Shown: positions 54,070 through 63,683, counted from the stretch's first letter. The stretch: DNA of 64,000 nucleotides from Sporolactobacillus sp. THM19-2 (GCF_004153195.1 NZ_SEMC01000004.1:181342-245341), one strand, 5' to 3'. The notes: generated by a model from the sequence alone, not told the origin. Numbers and translations are program-made.

Positions 54070-54484
54070 AAATGCATTATTCATGTTCTGTAAGCCATGT
54101 TCTGTACTTTCGCACTCAATCAGAGCAACAGCTCCTCGTACAAAAGCGGCAATCATCTATCTACAGAATGAACTCTGTCCCTTTTTCCGTTTGATTCCTT
54201 CCAAAGGGTTCCTCTACCAAGTTTGAGTTTCCCGCTCGAGGGGTTTACCGCGTTCCACTTCTTCCGTTTCCAGAAGAATTCGTCACTATGGCACTTTCAA
54301 GAATACTGAGCCATATCCACAGTGGACACAGGCTGTTCTTCTGCCGTTAGCCCGGATAAATCCAGACTACCCTGGCTTATGACTTGGCCAGGCACGAACA
54401 CTACGGCCATCACAGGCCGTGCGAGCATGGACTTTCCTCTATATTCTTTAAAGAATACAGCGATCACCCGAACACGAACAATGT
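54070..54484 (-). ncRNA. rnpB: RNase P RNA, class B
   Basis: The minus strand shows the Bacillus-type ribozyme. From the 5' end: P1 start and TTCGGGTGATCGCTG, GAGGAAAGTCCATGCTCGCACGG (split over CRI), GTAGTGTTCGTGCC, AAGCCAGGGTAGTCTGG, GGCTCAGTATTCTTGAAAG then GCCATAGTGACG, the strongly conserved GGAACGCGGTAAACCCC, TCTGTAGATAGATGATTGCCGC, and finally ACATGGCTTACAGAAC. P1 is formed by 54471-54484 with 54075-54088. The gene lies between gpsB and ypsC, as in B. subtilis. Confidence 0.95.
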
Positions 54485-54542
54485 CACAGATAATGATTAT
54501 AATCCATATAATGAAAAGAATCAACCCTTATTTGCTGATTCA

Positions 54543-54857
54543 TTATTCTCCCAGTTTGCTGCCGAAAACATGCTTCTCCAGATTGGACAGCCGCTTGAGT
54601 ATATCGTAATTCGTCTGTCCCTGGTTTTCCAGAAAAGACCGGTTTTTTGACTCCTCACTTCCTGTCACAAGTTCATTTCGTAATCGTTTGTTTTCCTCTC
54701 GAAGGCGTAAAATTTCAGCATTAAATACATCATAGTCATTAATTACAAGATCAAGAAACTGATCCACTTCTTCCTGCTGATAACCATGGAAACTGGTTTT
54801 AAATTCTTTATGCAGAATATCATTCTTTGTCAGTCTGACTGTCTTCTGTTCCGCCAT
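54543..54857 (-). CDS. gpsB: cell division regulator GpsB
   Basis: A 104-residue DivIVA-like protein that shuttles PBP1 between septum and side wall. The N-terminal membrane-binding region has the LTKNDILHKEFKTSFHGY signature, with EEVDQFLDLVINDYD leading into a coiled coil (ILRLREENKRLRNEL), and a C-terminal helix (NYDILKRLSNLEKHVFG) forming the hexamer. ATG 54857 has GAGGTG six bases before it; the upstream ATG is too close to that site. ponA, its likely partner, is in the same window. Located between ypsA and rnpB. Confidence 0.93.
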   Translation of the reverse strand: MAEQKTVRLTKNDILHKEFKTSFHGYQQEEVDQFLDLVINDYDVFNAEILRLREENKRLRNELVTGSEESKNRSFLENQGQTNYDILKRLSNLEKHVFGSKLGE

Positions 54858-54915
54858 GTCATTCACCTCGGCTCGGATCTTTCTTTATTCTTTCAAATTT
54901 ACCCTTCCTTGTCAA

Positions 54916-55497
54916 TCACGACTGAGACCAGTAATCCGGATTTTGCTGCTGCATATCCACTGATGCATCTTCCAGATCAAAACGGTTTATCATTTGAACA
55001 GGATAGGATGACGTTCGTCTCTTCCTTCGCGCAGCCTCAAGATAATAACGAGGCGATCCGGGTGTTTCTTCATCATAAACCATAAGCATTCCGTCTGTTT
55101 TGTCAACAAGAAACTGGTTTTTCTGCCGCAGCTGCCAGGGGTGTTCATAGTGGCGTTCACTGATTGCCCGTGTAAAATCAGCTTTGCTTAACACCCTTTC
55201 ATAGAGTCCCTTCATCCATTCTGCATAATGTTCGCTCTGATTAAGAAAGGGAGCCAGAACCGCCAGTCTGATGCCAGGATACTCTTCTTTTAACGCCAGG
55301 CAGGTTTCACCTGCCCATAATTCCATCCCGGCCTGACCGCTGATCACAAACCAGTCAGCACCTTCTTCAACGAGGTTCCTCATATGGGTCTTCAGGCAAT
55401 AACGAAGAACCGAAATACCCGGATGATCTTCACTGTGAATTCCCAGCTCAGTAGCCTTATAGCCCGTCACCAGTATGGCTTTATGATCTGCTTTCGT
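54916..55497 (-). CDS. ypsA: YpsA (SLOG-family) protein, start uncertain (ACG?)
   Basis: YpsA is a SLOG/DUF1273 protein that affects cell division with GpsB. Typical blocks are VTGYKATELGI, FVISGQAGMELWAGE, KADFTRAISERHYEHP and QKNQFLVDKTDGMLMVYD. The body is intact but the start is odd. A strong GGAGGGG (near 55505-55511) is followed eight bases later by ACG (55497) in frame, giving 193 residues. The only ATG next to that site is in another frame and stops after 12 codons. The long frame from TTG 55620 adds 41 unmatched residues. Either ACG is used or a base is lost near 55485. Confidence 0.85.
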   Translation of the reverse strand, partial: TKADHKAILVTGYKATELGIHSEDHPGISVLRYCLKTHMRNLVEEGADWFVISGQAGMELWAGETCLALKEEYPGIRLAVLAPFLNQSEHYAEWMKGLYERVLSKADFTRAISERHYEHPWQLRQKNQFLVDKTDGMLMVYDEETPGSPRYYLEAARRKRRTSSYPVQMINRFDLEDASVDMQQQNPDYWSQS

Positions 55498-55705
55498 ACA
55501 ATCATCCCCTCCGTTGAAGGTGATAATAAACTGTTTCTTTTCGCTAATGTGCCGATCATTCCCGGAAATACAGCGTGCCCCTGCCAGGTCCCCGATCTTT
55601 CTGCAGACTGTTTTTGTCAAATGACGTCGAAAACTTGAAAAAGCTGTTGTGAAAGCCGCAGTTTTTGCCGAGAACAGGCTGATTTTGCGCTTGCCCGGGC
55701 AATAA

Positions 55706-56998
55706 TTACCGAACCATTTCCCGTAAAACTTTTTCGTCCAGTCGATTGATCCGGCGAAGATAGTTATCCATTTTTTGTTCAGCCCCGCGAACTGAACCTG
55801 AGGCTATTTTACTTTTCAGAAGACGAATAGCCTGCTGTGTATAATCAAGTGCTCCATGGTAATCCTTAAACTGGTGTTCCATCAGCTTGGCTGCATCAAT
55901 ATAGACGGAGTCATCCGGATCCATGCCCTGATGAATAGCAGACGTCAATAATTGCAGGGCCTGAGCATAGCGCCCTTCTTTTTTGTAGAGCCGTGCAAGG
56001 TGCACCTTCGCCCTTTCGCCTGTCTGTGTCTGTAAATGAATGAGCGAGCGGAAAAGATGGATCGCCCGAACACGTTCACCCAGCTGTTCAAACCAGCGCG
56101 CTTCCTGATACTGTTCATCCGTACTGGAAGAAATCATGCCGAGAACTTTCCCGGAAAGATGGATATAAAGCGAAATAAGTGTCAAAACATCTTCTCTGTT
56201 ATGTTCCATAATACCTGCGATGAGCGAAGCGTCAGGATGTTTGAGAAACTGAAAGTACAGAAAGGGCGCCATCTTCCCGGGCACATCCTGGGCTCTGCCC
56301 ATAGACAGAACTTCTCGCTCAATCGTCTGAAGCCGGACCGTATCAAGCTTACTCTTCCACAGACGGCGGGATGCGTGAAGAAGGTCGAAATGCCCGAAGG
56401 CGGGGAGGCGTGGAACCTGATCCCGGACGAAGCGATGCCTCGTTTTGACCCTGGGCCAGTCAAAGGCTTTACCATTAAACGTAACCAGATTTTTCAGTGA
56501 ACGGCAGTCACTCAAAAACGCATAATAAAACGCGGCTTCATGTCCCGGCCCTGGGAGAAAGTACTGCTTCAGAATCACTTCTTCCTCAGTTACCCGGGCG
56601 AGTCCGATCAGAAAAATCATTTGACCAGTACCCGAAGCAAGCCCCGTTGTTTCGGTATCAAAGAAGAGCAGATCTTCAGCCTTAAGACCTTTAGCTGAAA
56701 GCGGATGAATACCTGGTCCGGATTGCCAGGAGGAAACAGACTGGAAGAGGTCCCGGGGCTTCCAGGGCCCCAGTTGCGTATCCAGACTGAGCCGTTCTGT
56801 GTGAACCAGCGTAAATTCCTGGTCCAGATAACGCACATCGGCATTCAGATCTTTCGCTGCACGAAAAACTTCCGCTTCCCCTTCAGCGGAGTCAGAAGCC
56901 TCATGGACAGAAGCAGCCTTTTTCTCCGGCTTCTCCGGAATATGCTGCGCTTGTCTGAGCTGTTCCTTATAGAGCTGCAGTTTTTGCTTTAATGACAA
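55706..56998 (-). CDS. mrfB: exonuclease MrfB (YprB-like)
   Basis: A 430-residue protein with a DEDDh-type exonuclease domain (residues about 105-265): FFDTETTGLASGTG (Asp-Glu), FLPGPGHE, NGKAFDWPRVKTR (Asp) and EHNREDVLTLISLY (His/Asp). A TPR-like helical region follows (residues about 280-420). MrfB and the helicase MrfA together repair mitomycin-type damage in B. subtilis without UvrABC. It starts three bases after mrfA, so the pair is one transcription unit. Confidence 0.9.
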   Translation of the reverse strand: MSLKQKLQLYKEQLRQAQHIPEKPEKKAASVHEASDSAEGEAEVFRAAKDLNADVRYLDQEFTLVHTERLSLDTQLGPWKPRDLFQSVSSWQSGPGIHPLSAKGLKAEDLLFFDTETTGLASGTGQMIFLIGLARVTEEEVILKQYFLPGPGHEAAFYYAFLSDCRSLKNLVTFNGKAFDWPRVKTRHRFVRDQVPRLPAFGHFDLLHASRRLWKSKLDTVRLQTIEREVLSMGRAQDVPGKMAPFLYFQFLKHPDASLIAGIMEHNREDVLTLISLYIHLSGKVLGMISSSTDEQYQEARWFEQLGERVRAIHLFRSLIHLQTQTGERAKVHLARLYKKEGRYAQALQLLTSAIHQGMDPDDSVYIDAAKLMEHQFKDYHGALDYTQQAIRLLKSKIASGSVRGAEQKMDNYLRRINRLDEKVLREMVR

Positions 56999-57001
56999 GG
57001 T

Positions 57002-59260
57002 TTATCGGTCCCCCAAAAGTCGAAGTAAGGCACTTTTAACTGCTTTTCCTTCACTGACCAGCCCGATGCATGACGGACAGCCGGTCTGGCAGTGACATGT
57101 TGCAGTCATCTCTCTGGCTTTTTCCAGAAGCTCAGGCATTGCCTCATACAGCTTTCTGCTCAGGCCGATTCCACCCGGATATTTATCATATATAAAAATC
57201 ACAGGGCTCCCTGTTTGGGGTGCTTTAATTTTTGGAACAACCGACAGGTCAGCCTGGTCGCACATGACATAAAGAGGAGCCGCATGGCGAAGCAGATGGC
57301 TCAGGCCTACAAGAACCCCCTGAAAAACATCTTTTCCAAACCGGTCAATCCAGATCTCAGGAAAACTGATCCAGACCGCGGAGGTATGCATTTCCATCTC
57401 CGGAAGATGAATATGCCCCCAGCCGATATTTTCCATCGTCTCAAAGCGAATCTTCTTGAATACCGTCGGTAAAGCGCGGACCGATACATCTCCGTAATGT
57501 TTTTCAGCTTCGCATACGGGAACCTGTCCGTTTTCATCCGTATCGAGTACATCCAGCTGCACCGCCAGGTCTGAATCGGTATAATAATTGACATGAACAC
57601 GTCTGATATATGCCTTCCGTTCCTCAAGATCCAGCTGATCCACATGATACTGCATGCCCTGATGGATATATATCGCATCTTCGTAAAGCATGGTCATAGC
57701 GCCGAATCGATCCATTTCACCGATCACTTTAGCATGCCCTCTGTCGGTGATATCGACAATCGCAAAAGAATCCTGCACAGCGGATCTGAGACTGATTTCC
57801 GTTGCAGGAAAAGCATCATTCATCCAGTACCATTTTCCCGACTGATAATGGAGGACATCTTCATCTGCCAGAAATGTGCATAATTCATCTGCCGGCTGAT
57901 CGCCAAATCGTTCACCCTTCTTAAAGGGGAGTTCGTATGCGGAACATTTGATATGATCAGCAAGAATCATCAGGTTGTCCGGATTAATACGGACATCCTC
58001 CGGTTTTCTGGCAAAAAAATCATCCGGATGATTAACCATATACTGATCCAGCGGATTAGATGAGGCAACCATGATGATGATGGCATCATCAGTACGTCGT
58101 CCTGCTCTGCCCGCCTGCTGCAGAACACTTGCCATATTGCCCGGATAGCCTGTCATGATACAAACCTGAAGCTGCCCGATATCAACGCCAAGCTCAAGCG
58201 CATTCGTACTGACCACGCCCATGATGTCTCCGTCTCTGAGTCCCTTTTCAATCCGCCGTCTTTCCAGAGGCAGATAGCCGCCTCTGTAAGCACAGATTCT
58301 GGCGCGCTGATTTCGGCCGCTGTTTATCTCCTGAAGATGGCTGGCAAGCAGTTCCACTTTCAGTCTGCTTGGTGCAAAAATGATCGTCTGTAATTCGTTC
58401 TTCAGAAAACGGCTGGCGAGCTGCTTAACGGCCATCATTTCATCTTCGCGAATATTCAGTTGTTTATTTACGACAGGCGGATTGTAAAAAAGAAAGTGTT
58501 TTCTAACTGACGGAGCTCCATTTTTATCAATCAGAACCATTTTTCGCCCTGTCAGTGCCTGCGCATGTTCCCGTGGATTGGCAATGGTCGCCGATGTACA
58601 GATGAACTGCGGATGACTCCCGTAAAAACGGCAGATTCGTTCCAGACGTCGGATAACATTCGCAACATGGCTTCCGAAAACGCCCCGGTAAACATGCAAT
58701 TCATCAATAACGACATATTTCAGATTTTCGAAAAGCGAAAACCATTTCGTGTGATGAGGAAGGATCGAGGAGTGAAGCATATCCGGATTCGTCATCACAA
58801 TTTGTCCGGCACGGCGGATCTTCTGCCGTACACCCCCGGCGGTATCTCCGTCGTATGTATAACTCTTGACGGGTTCGCCAATTTCATTTATCAGTTTTTC
58901 CATCTCGTTTTTCTGATCCTGAGCCAGCGCTTTGGTCGGGAAAAAATACAGTGCCCGGCTGGATGGATCATCAAGTACCGATTGAAGAACCGGCAGATTA
59001 TAACAAAGAGTTTTGCCTGAAGCTGTCGGTGTGACCAGCACCACGTCCTTGCCGCTGAGCACTGTCTCAAACGCTTCTGCCTGATGCGTATAAAGTGAAG
59101 TGATCCCACGTTCAACAAGCGCCCGGCGCAGTCTCCAGTCCATGTGTTCCGGGAACGGGCACGAAATGGCTGCTCTTCCGGGAACGGTATGCCAGTGCAC
59201 AACATTTGGATCTTTTTTCAGTGCATTTGCCAGATCGGCTATGGACTGCCGCACATCCAT
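57002..59260 (-). CDS. mrfA: DEAD/DEAH-box helicase MrfA (YprA)
   Basis: A 752-residue superfamily 2 helicase: TPTASGKTLCYNLP (motif I), DELHVYRG (DEVH-type motif II), TSATIANP (III), TNALELGVDIG (V) and QQAGRAGRR (VI). A C-terminal DUF1998 domain carries four Cys (CHCQTGCPSC) that bind metal in this family. B. subtilis MrfA unwinds DNA 3'-5' in mitomycin lesion repair. ATG 59260 has AGAGGTGATC upstream; the frame extends seven codons without a site. A LexA-like sequence is located in the promoter region. Confidence 0.93.
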   Translation of the reverse strand: MDVRQSIADLANALKKDPNVVHWHTVPGRAAISCPFPEHMDWRLRRALVERGITSLYTHQAEAFETVLSGKDVVLVTPTASGKTLCYNLPVLQSVLDDPSSRALYFFPTKALAQDQKNEMEKLINEIGEPVKSYTYDGDTAGGVRQKIRRAGQIVMTNPDMLHSSILPHHTKWFSLFENLKYVVIDELHVYRGVFGSHVANVIRRLERICRFYGSHPQFICTSATIANPREHAQALTGRKMVLIDKNGAPSVRKHFLFYNPPVVNKQLNIREDEMMAVKQLASRFLKNELQTIIFAPSRLKVELLASHLQEINSGRNQRARICAYRGGYLPLERRRIEKGLRDGDIMGVVSTNALELGVDIGQLQVCIMTGYPGNMASVLQQAGRAGRRTDDAIIIMVASSNPLDQYMVNHPDDFFARKPEDVRINPDNLMILADHIKCSAYELPFKKGERFGDQPADELCTFLADEDVLHYQSGKWYWMNDAFPATEISLRSAVQDSFAIVDITDRGHAKVIGEMDRFGAMTMLYEDAIYIHQGMQYHVDQLDLEERKAYIRRVHVNYYTDSDLAVQLDVLDTDENGQVPVCEAEKHYGDVSVRALPTVFKKIRFETMENIGWGHIHLPEMEMHTSAVWISFPEIWIDRFGKDVFQGVLVGLSHLLRHAAPLYVMCDQADLSVVPKIKAPQTGSPVIFIYDKYPGGIGLSRKLYEAMPELLEKAREMTATCHCQTGCPSCIGLVSEGKAVKSALLRLLGDR

Positions 59261-59334
59261 TCTGATCACCTCTGAAAACAATATTTATCAGAATTTGTCC
59301 GCCTCAGACTCTCTTGCTCTGTATTATACCATAT

Positions 59335-59348
59335 CGAATAGGTGTTCG
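59335..59348. promoter_or_regulatory. LexA-box-like sequence between mrfA and the sirtuin gene
   Basis: CGAATAGGTGTTCG matches 12 of 14 positions of the Bacillus LexA/DinR consensus CGAACRNRYGTTYC. On the minus strand it overlaps the spacer and -35 area of the probable mrfA promoter (TATAAT at 59328-59323), which is a normal operator position. Confidence 0.35.
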
Positions 59349-59418
59349 CCATAAAAAACCGCCATCCCGCACTCGTATGATATATAATTAACTGAGAAGA
59401 AGAAAAAAGGTGACTGAA

Positions 59419-60150
59419 ATGAAATCTATAAATCAACTTCTTGAAAAAGACAGGAATATTGTGGTTCTGACCGGTGCCGGTGTCAGCGTGCCTTCAGGGA
59501 TTCCCCCCTTCCGTGGACCTGACGGACTTTATCAGAATAACGATGTTGAGCGTTTTCTTACCATGAACTATTACCTGCATCAGCCTGAAAAATTCTGGAA
59601 TTTCTACTGGAACCTTTTCGATGCCGATCTTTTGCTGACGGCGAAGCCGAATAATGTGCACAGATGGATTCAAAAGCTCGAGGATAAACACAACGTTACA
59701 GTCATTACACAGAATATTGACGGCCTTCATGTCAGGGCAGGAAGCAGTCATGTTATAGAAATCCATGGCTCATTCACACAGACCGTCTGCCCGTCCTGCG
59801 GTACGGTCTACGCAACAGGAAATATTCGCAATCAAAAAGTGCCACATTGCTCCGCCCGGAATGAAAAGGGTGGAACCTGCGGACACATTCTGAAACCGGA
59901 TATCGTGTTGTTTGGTGAAGCTGTCTACGGTTTTAACGAGGCTGAAGCTGCGTTGAATCATGCAGACCGACTGCTTATTCTCGGTACTTCACTCGGCGTC
60001 GCTCCCGCTAACATGATCCCGTACTATGCGAAAAAGAAGGGCGTACCCACCCTGCTCGTCAATGATCGTCCGGCGATTCAAATGGACTGTGTTGACCGTT
60101 ATATACAAGCTGACTTCAGACATTTTGACCCGGATCAACCGACAGTATGA
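59419..60150 (+). CDS. Sir2-type NAD-dependent protein deacylase
   Basis: A 243-residue sirtuin that removes acyl groups from lysines using NAD+ (B. subtilis SrtN is the nearest functional parallel). It has GAGVSVPSGIPPFRGPDGLY (NAD loop), TQNIDGLHVRAG, the catalytic His in IHGSF, and two Cys pairs (CPSC and a later C-x-x-x-x-x-x-x-x-x-C pair) for the structural zinc, then VLFGEAV and GTSLGVAPAN. ATG 59419 has AAGGTG six bases upstream; GTG 59410 would include that site. Divergent from mrfA. Confidence 0.92.
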   Translation: MKSINQLLEKDRNIVVLTGAGVSVPSGIPPFRGPDGLYQNNDVERFLTMNYYLHQPEKFWNFYWNLFDADLLLTAKPNNVHRWIQKLEDKHNVTVITQNIDGLHVRAGSSHVIEIHGSFTQTVCPSCGTVYATGNIRNQKVPHCSARNEKGGTCGHILKPDIVLFGEAVYGFNEAEAALNHADRLLILGTSLGVAPANMIPYYAKKKGVPTLLVNDRPAIQMDCVDRYIQADFRHFDPDQPTV

Positions 60151-60160
60151 TCATGATCCA

Positions 60161-60820
60161 TCAGGCTTTTGACCGATTCTTATCCAGAAGGTTTAAAAAG
60201 TCATCAACTTTCTTCCAGATAAAATCCGGACCGGCAGGAAACTCATGCGACTGGGATACCGGCAGCCATTGTACCGCCGCTGTATGGATTCCGGCCGACT
60301 TACCGGCCATTATATCCGTATTACTGTCACCAATATATATTGAAGACTCAGGATTTGCATCAAATTTTTCCAATGTCTTTCTGACCCCGGTCGGATCCGG
60401 CTTCGGAATGTCAACATCATCACCTGTGACAACACTCTGAAACAAGCCCTTAAATCCGAGTGCTTTTTCGGAAATCTGAAAGGTACGCCTGCTTTTACCG
60501 GTAATGACGCCTGTCTGAATGTCCTGCCTGTGTAATTCATGAAGGAGCCGAACAATATTCGGATTTTCGCCTGCGAGGCGGGCATGTTCTTTTTCATATA
60601 TCCGGTAGTACAAATCAATTGCGTCATGCACATTTTCCTGATGCTGAAAATTATTTCGGATCATTCCTTCTTCCGGTGGTCCGAACATCGCGACGATTCC
60701 GTCATCACCAACGGTCCGCCCGTCATATTTTCTGAAAACTTCCTGCATGCCATAAATGGTCAAAGGCAGTGTATTTGCCAGTGTCCCATCAAAATCAAAC
60801 AGTACTGTTTTAAATTCCAT
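60161..60820 (-). CDS. HAD-superfamily phosphatase
   Basis: A 219-residue HAD subfamily IA hydrolase. It shows the nucleophile motif FDFDGTLANT (first Asp), a four-helix cap after it, GVITGKSR (motif II), KPDPTGV with Lys (motif III) and YIGDSNTDI (motif IV acids). It resembles pyrophosphatase PpaX and phosphoglycolate phosphatase relatives, but the substrate is undetermined. GGAGG lies seven bases before the ATG. It ends 10 bp after the sirtuin stop in convergent orientation; no terminator could be identified in that gap. Confidence 0.87.
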   Translation of the reverse strand: MEFKTVLFDFDGTLANTLPLTIYGMQEVFRKYDGRTVGDDGIVAMFGPPEEGMIRNNFQHQENVHDAIDLYYRIYEKEHARLAGENPNIVRLLHELHRQDIQTGVITGKSRRTFQISEKALGFKGLFQSVVTGDDVDIPKPDPTGVRKTLEKFDANPESSIYIGDSNTDIMAGKSAGIHTAAVQWLPVSQSHEFPAGPDFIWKKVDDFLNLLDKNRSKA

Positions 60821-60880
60821 CTATATGCCTCCATTGCCATTTACTCAATGACTTAATGGTATCATATCTGATCGTTTGAG

Positions 60881-62940
60881 TCATACATGTAACTGAGCGA
60901 GCAGGTCGCTCAATTTGGTGACCGGCAAATGGCAGGCAAACTGTTCACAGTAGAAATAAGTCGTCCTGTCGCTTATGGTTGAATAAATATCCAGATTATG
61001 ATTAAAGTCAGTGAGCTGCTGAAGATCCCCTGAAAATACAGTCAATTCGGGAAGAAAGGATTCGAAAAGACGGTCCAATGCCTTTCTGGTGTCTTCACCT
61101 TTGTTCCCCTGCAGGACAATCAGTTCTTTCGGACCTGACACCTGATAGATCAAAGCAGACAGCATAGACGTATAACCGGCCGGGTAAGTGGATATTTCGT
61201 CTGAGAACGAGGTAAAAACCTGTTGTGCTAACTTTTCATAATGATCTGACCCCGTACGTTCTGCAAGTTTGAGCAGCACCCATACGGCTGCACTGTTCCC
61301 TGAAGGAATGGCACTGTCTACGGCTTCCTCCGGCTGAAGCACCAGCTGTTCAGCTTCGGTTGAAGCCATCCTGAAAGCTCTCCCCGCGTGATCAAAAAAC
61401 AGACGGATCATCTGATCTGCGAGCTCTTTCATGTCAGACAAGTAACCGGCATGGAAAGTAGCTTCATATAGTGCCTCACACGAAAGAGCTAAAAAAGCAT
61501 AATCATCCAGATAGGCAGAAAATTTGGCTTCGCCCTCGCGAAATCTGGCAAAGAGTTTACCTTCGTTCATCAGTTTTATTTTGATAAAACGGTACACGGT
61601 TTCCGCCATGTTGACATAATGTTTTTTATGTAATGTCTTTCCGGCATATGCCAGGGCCACGATCATCAATGCATTCCATGAAGTCAGCATTTTATCATCC
61701 TTACCTGGATGAACCCGCTGGTTCCTCGCTTTCAGCAAAATTTCCTTTGCATGCTTAAATTGCTCTGACAACACATCCGGATTTTGACCTGTTCGTGTCC
61801 GATTAACCCCGATCCTGTTCGGAATATTTCTGCCCGCAAAATTACCTGCCGATGTGATTCGGTATGCCTCACAGAATGCCTCCCCCTCCTGTTTCCCAAG
61901 GAGTGAAAGAATTTCTGTCTTACTCCAGAGATAGTATTTTCCTTCCTCTCCTTCAGAATCTGCATCTTCAGCGCAGAAAAACCCACCTTCAGTGCTAAGC
62001 AGCTCGCGTTCACAATATGAAAAAATATCTTCAATGATTTGTTCATAAGCCTCGTCCTTCGTGACCTGATAAGCTTCTGTATAGGCAAGGGCCAGCATCG
62101 CCTGATCATAAAGCATTTTCTCGAAATGTGGAATCAACCATTGTTCATCCGTTGAATAACGGGCAAAGCCCCCACCTATATGATCATGAATTCCGCCCTC
62201 AGCCATCCCGTCAAGCGTCTTCTTCACCATCTCTGTTGCATGACTGTTCCCCGTCCATTTCGCATAGCGTAATAGAAACATCAGCTGATGTGGTGCAGGA
62301 AATTTTGGTGCTCTCCCGAATCCGCCACAGACCTTGTCGAAGCTTTGTGACAGGTTTTGAAAGGCCTGATGAATTGTCTCTTCCTGCAACGTGGACTGAC
62401 TTTTTGTTCTCTGAGACAGAGCAGTGACAATTTCCGTACCCATTTCTGCCATTTTCTCATGATTCCTGTTGTATTGTTCTTTGAGTGAGAGTAACACATC
62501 TTTAAAGCCCGGGCGACCATAAGCGCTCTTCTTCGGGAAATAGGTACCGGCGTAAAACGGTTTTTGATCAGGCGTCAGAAAAACATTCAGCGGCCAGCCT
62601 CCCTGACCAGTCAATGCCTGGCACACTTTCATATAAACTGCATCAATATCCGGTCTCTCTTCCCGATCAACTTTGACTGAGATATAATTATTGTTCAAAA
62701 GATCGGCAGTTTCCTCATCTTCAAAGGATTCAGCTGCCATAACATGACACCAGTGACAAGTCGATTTGGCACACCCTACGAATAGCCTATACTGACCAAT
62801 ATTGGCTTATTTTCCTTTTTTGCTTTTCTAAATGCCCTATGTGACCACTCCATCCAATTGACTGGATTATGCGCATGTTGAAGTAAATATGGTGACTTTG
62901 AATGGATTAGTTCATTAGTGTATTTGTGCTGATGTGGCAT
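60881..62940 (-). pseudogene. yyaL: thioredoxin-domain protein (YyaL type, DUF255), disrupted by 17-bp insertion
   Basis: Two frames add up to one gene. The 5' part (ATG 62940, GAGGAG eight bases before) reads [16 protein letters not shown] up to PILVSIGYS; the 3' part continues TCHWCHVMAAESFEDEE through a 620-residue (alpha/alpha) glycosidase-like domain. Between them 17 extra bases (62778-62762) add a stop and shift the frame exactly before the TCHWC redox motif. Apart from this the gene is intact and about 680 residues long, normal for the family. Function of the family is unclear. The second frame has no start with a binding site, so only a fragment could be made. Confidence 0.85.
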
Positions 62941-63378
62941 ATGGATTACTCCTCTGCAAATTAAATTTGATAGTGAATTCTTCCTCAGTTTTCTCGTCCA
63001 AACAACAGATTTCATAATACTGTGATATAGTTTGTTCCGTTTGGTATAAGACCATTCATTATTCTTAATTTGATTCAAAAAACTGTCACGTATAAGGAGC
63101 TTATCTTTACGATCAGTATTTTGGGCTTTACTAAATCATGGTTTAATCATGGCCAGTTATATTTCGAATTGAAACGATCAGTCATAGAGCACCTTCCTTA
63201 AGAAAAACCCATATGCGGCGTCCTCCGACAAGATGGGGATGAAAAATACAATCAGCAGGGATCTTACTGCCCGTTAATGAGGGATTAAGCGGGATACACC
63301 AACATTCTGAAGCAATGGAAGAACAGCGATTATTCAAAACTTCAATCAGACAGAAATGACTTAAGCTGCAAAAATAAA
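62941..63378. other. gene-free stretch
   Basis: No gene could be supported. A frame reading upstream of yyaL (to 63078) has no site of its own. A short + strand frame near 63318-63362 (EEQRLFKTSIRQK) ends before a terminator and may be a remnant. Confidence 0.4.
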
Positions 63379-63408
63379 ACCGTCGATACTTTGTCGGCGG
63401 TCTTTTGT
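63379..63408 (+). terminator. intrinsic terminator
   Basis: ACCGTCGA (63379-63386) pairs with TCGGCGGT (63394-63401), followed by CTTTTGTTT. No intact + strand gene lies before it, suggesting that one has been lost. Confidence 0.6.
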
Positions 63409-63456
63409 TTCCAGACGGCAGTCAGGATCCTTCCCCGGAAATAAGTCCCTTCCAGG

Positions 63457-63669
63457 TTAATCCTTTTTGTGTGAACGTTTAAAGAACAGATCGTTCATTA
63501 AAAACCGGCTTTGCTTAATCGGCACTTCATACATTTTTTCCCATCTTTCGGCAATCTCCTCGGGGTCACTGTCCATCAATTTCTTCCTGTCTTTTTCGCT
63601 CAGATTATGAACTGCTTTCTTCAGATCAGACAGACTTTCTGATTCATGCACATGTTTATCTGAGTTCAT
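63457..63669 (-). CDS. small hypothetical protein, 70 residues
   Basis: A small charged, helical protein (LSDLKKAVHNLSEKDRKKLMD, then EEIAERWEKMYEVPI) without membrane segments. GGAGAAGGGG precedes the ATG closely. I recognise no family; it is of the size and composition of many small cytosolic or spore-associated Bacillales proteins. The binding site itself contains an SRS-like octamer. Confidence 0.6.
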   Translation of the reverse strand: MNSDKHVHESESLSDLKKAVHNLSEKDRKKLMDSDPEEIAERWEKMYEVPIKQSRFLMNDLFFKRSHKKD

Positions 63670-63675
63670 GTAATC

Positions 63676-63683
63676 CCCTTCTC
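63676..63683 (-). other. GAGAAGGG octamer (SpoIIIE recognition-like), pointing left
   Basis: Exact minus-strand SRS octamer upstream of the 70-residue gene, pointing to the dif-like site 25 kb away. It also lies in that gene's ribosome binding site, so it may be coincidental. Confidence 0.35.

Noticed and set aside
63100..63370. Insertion-sequence remnant upstream of yyaL
   Set aside because: Short open stretches and a terminator are present, but no transposase similarity or terminal repeats could be made out.
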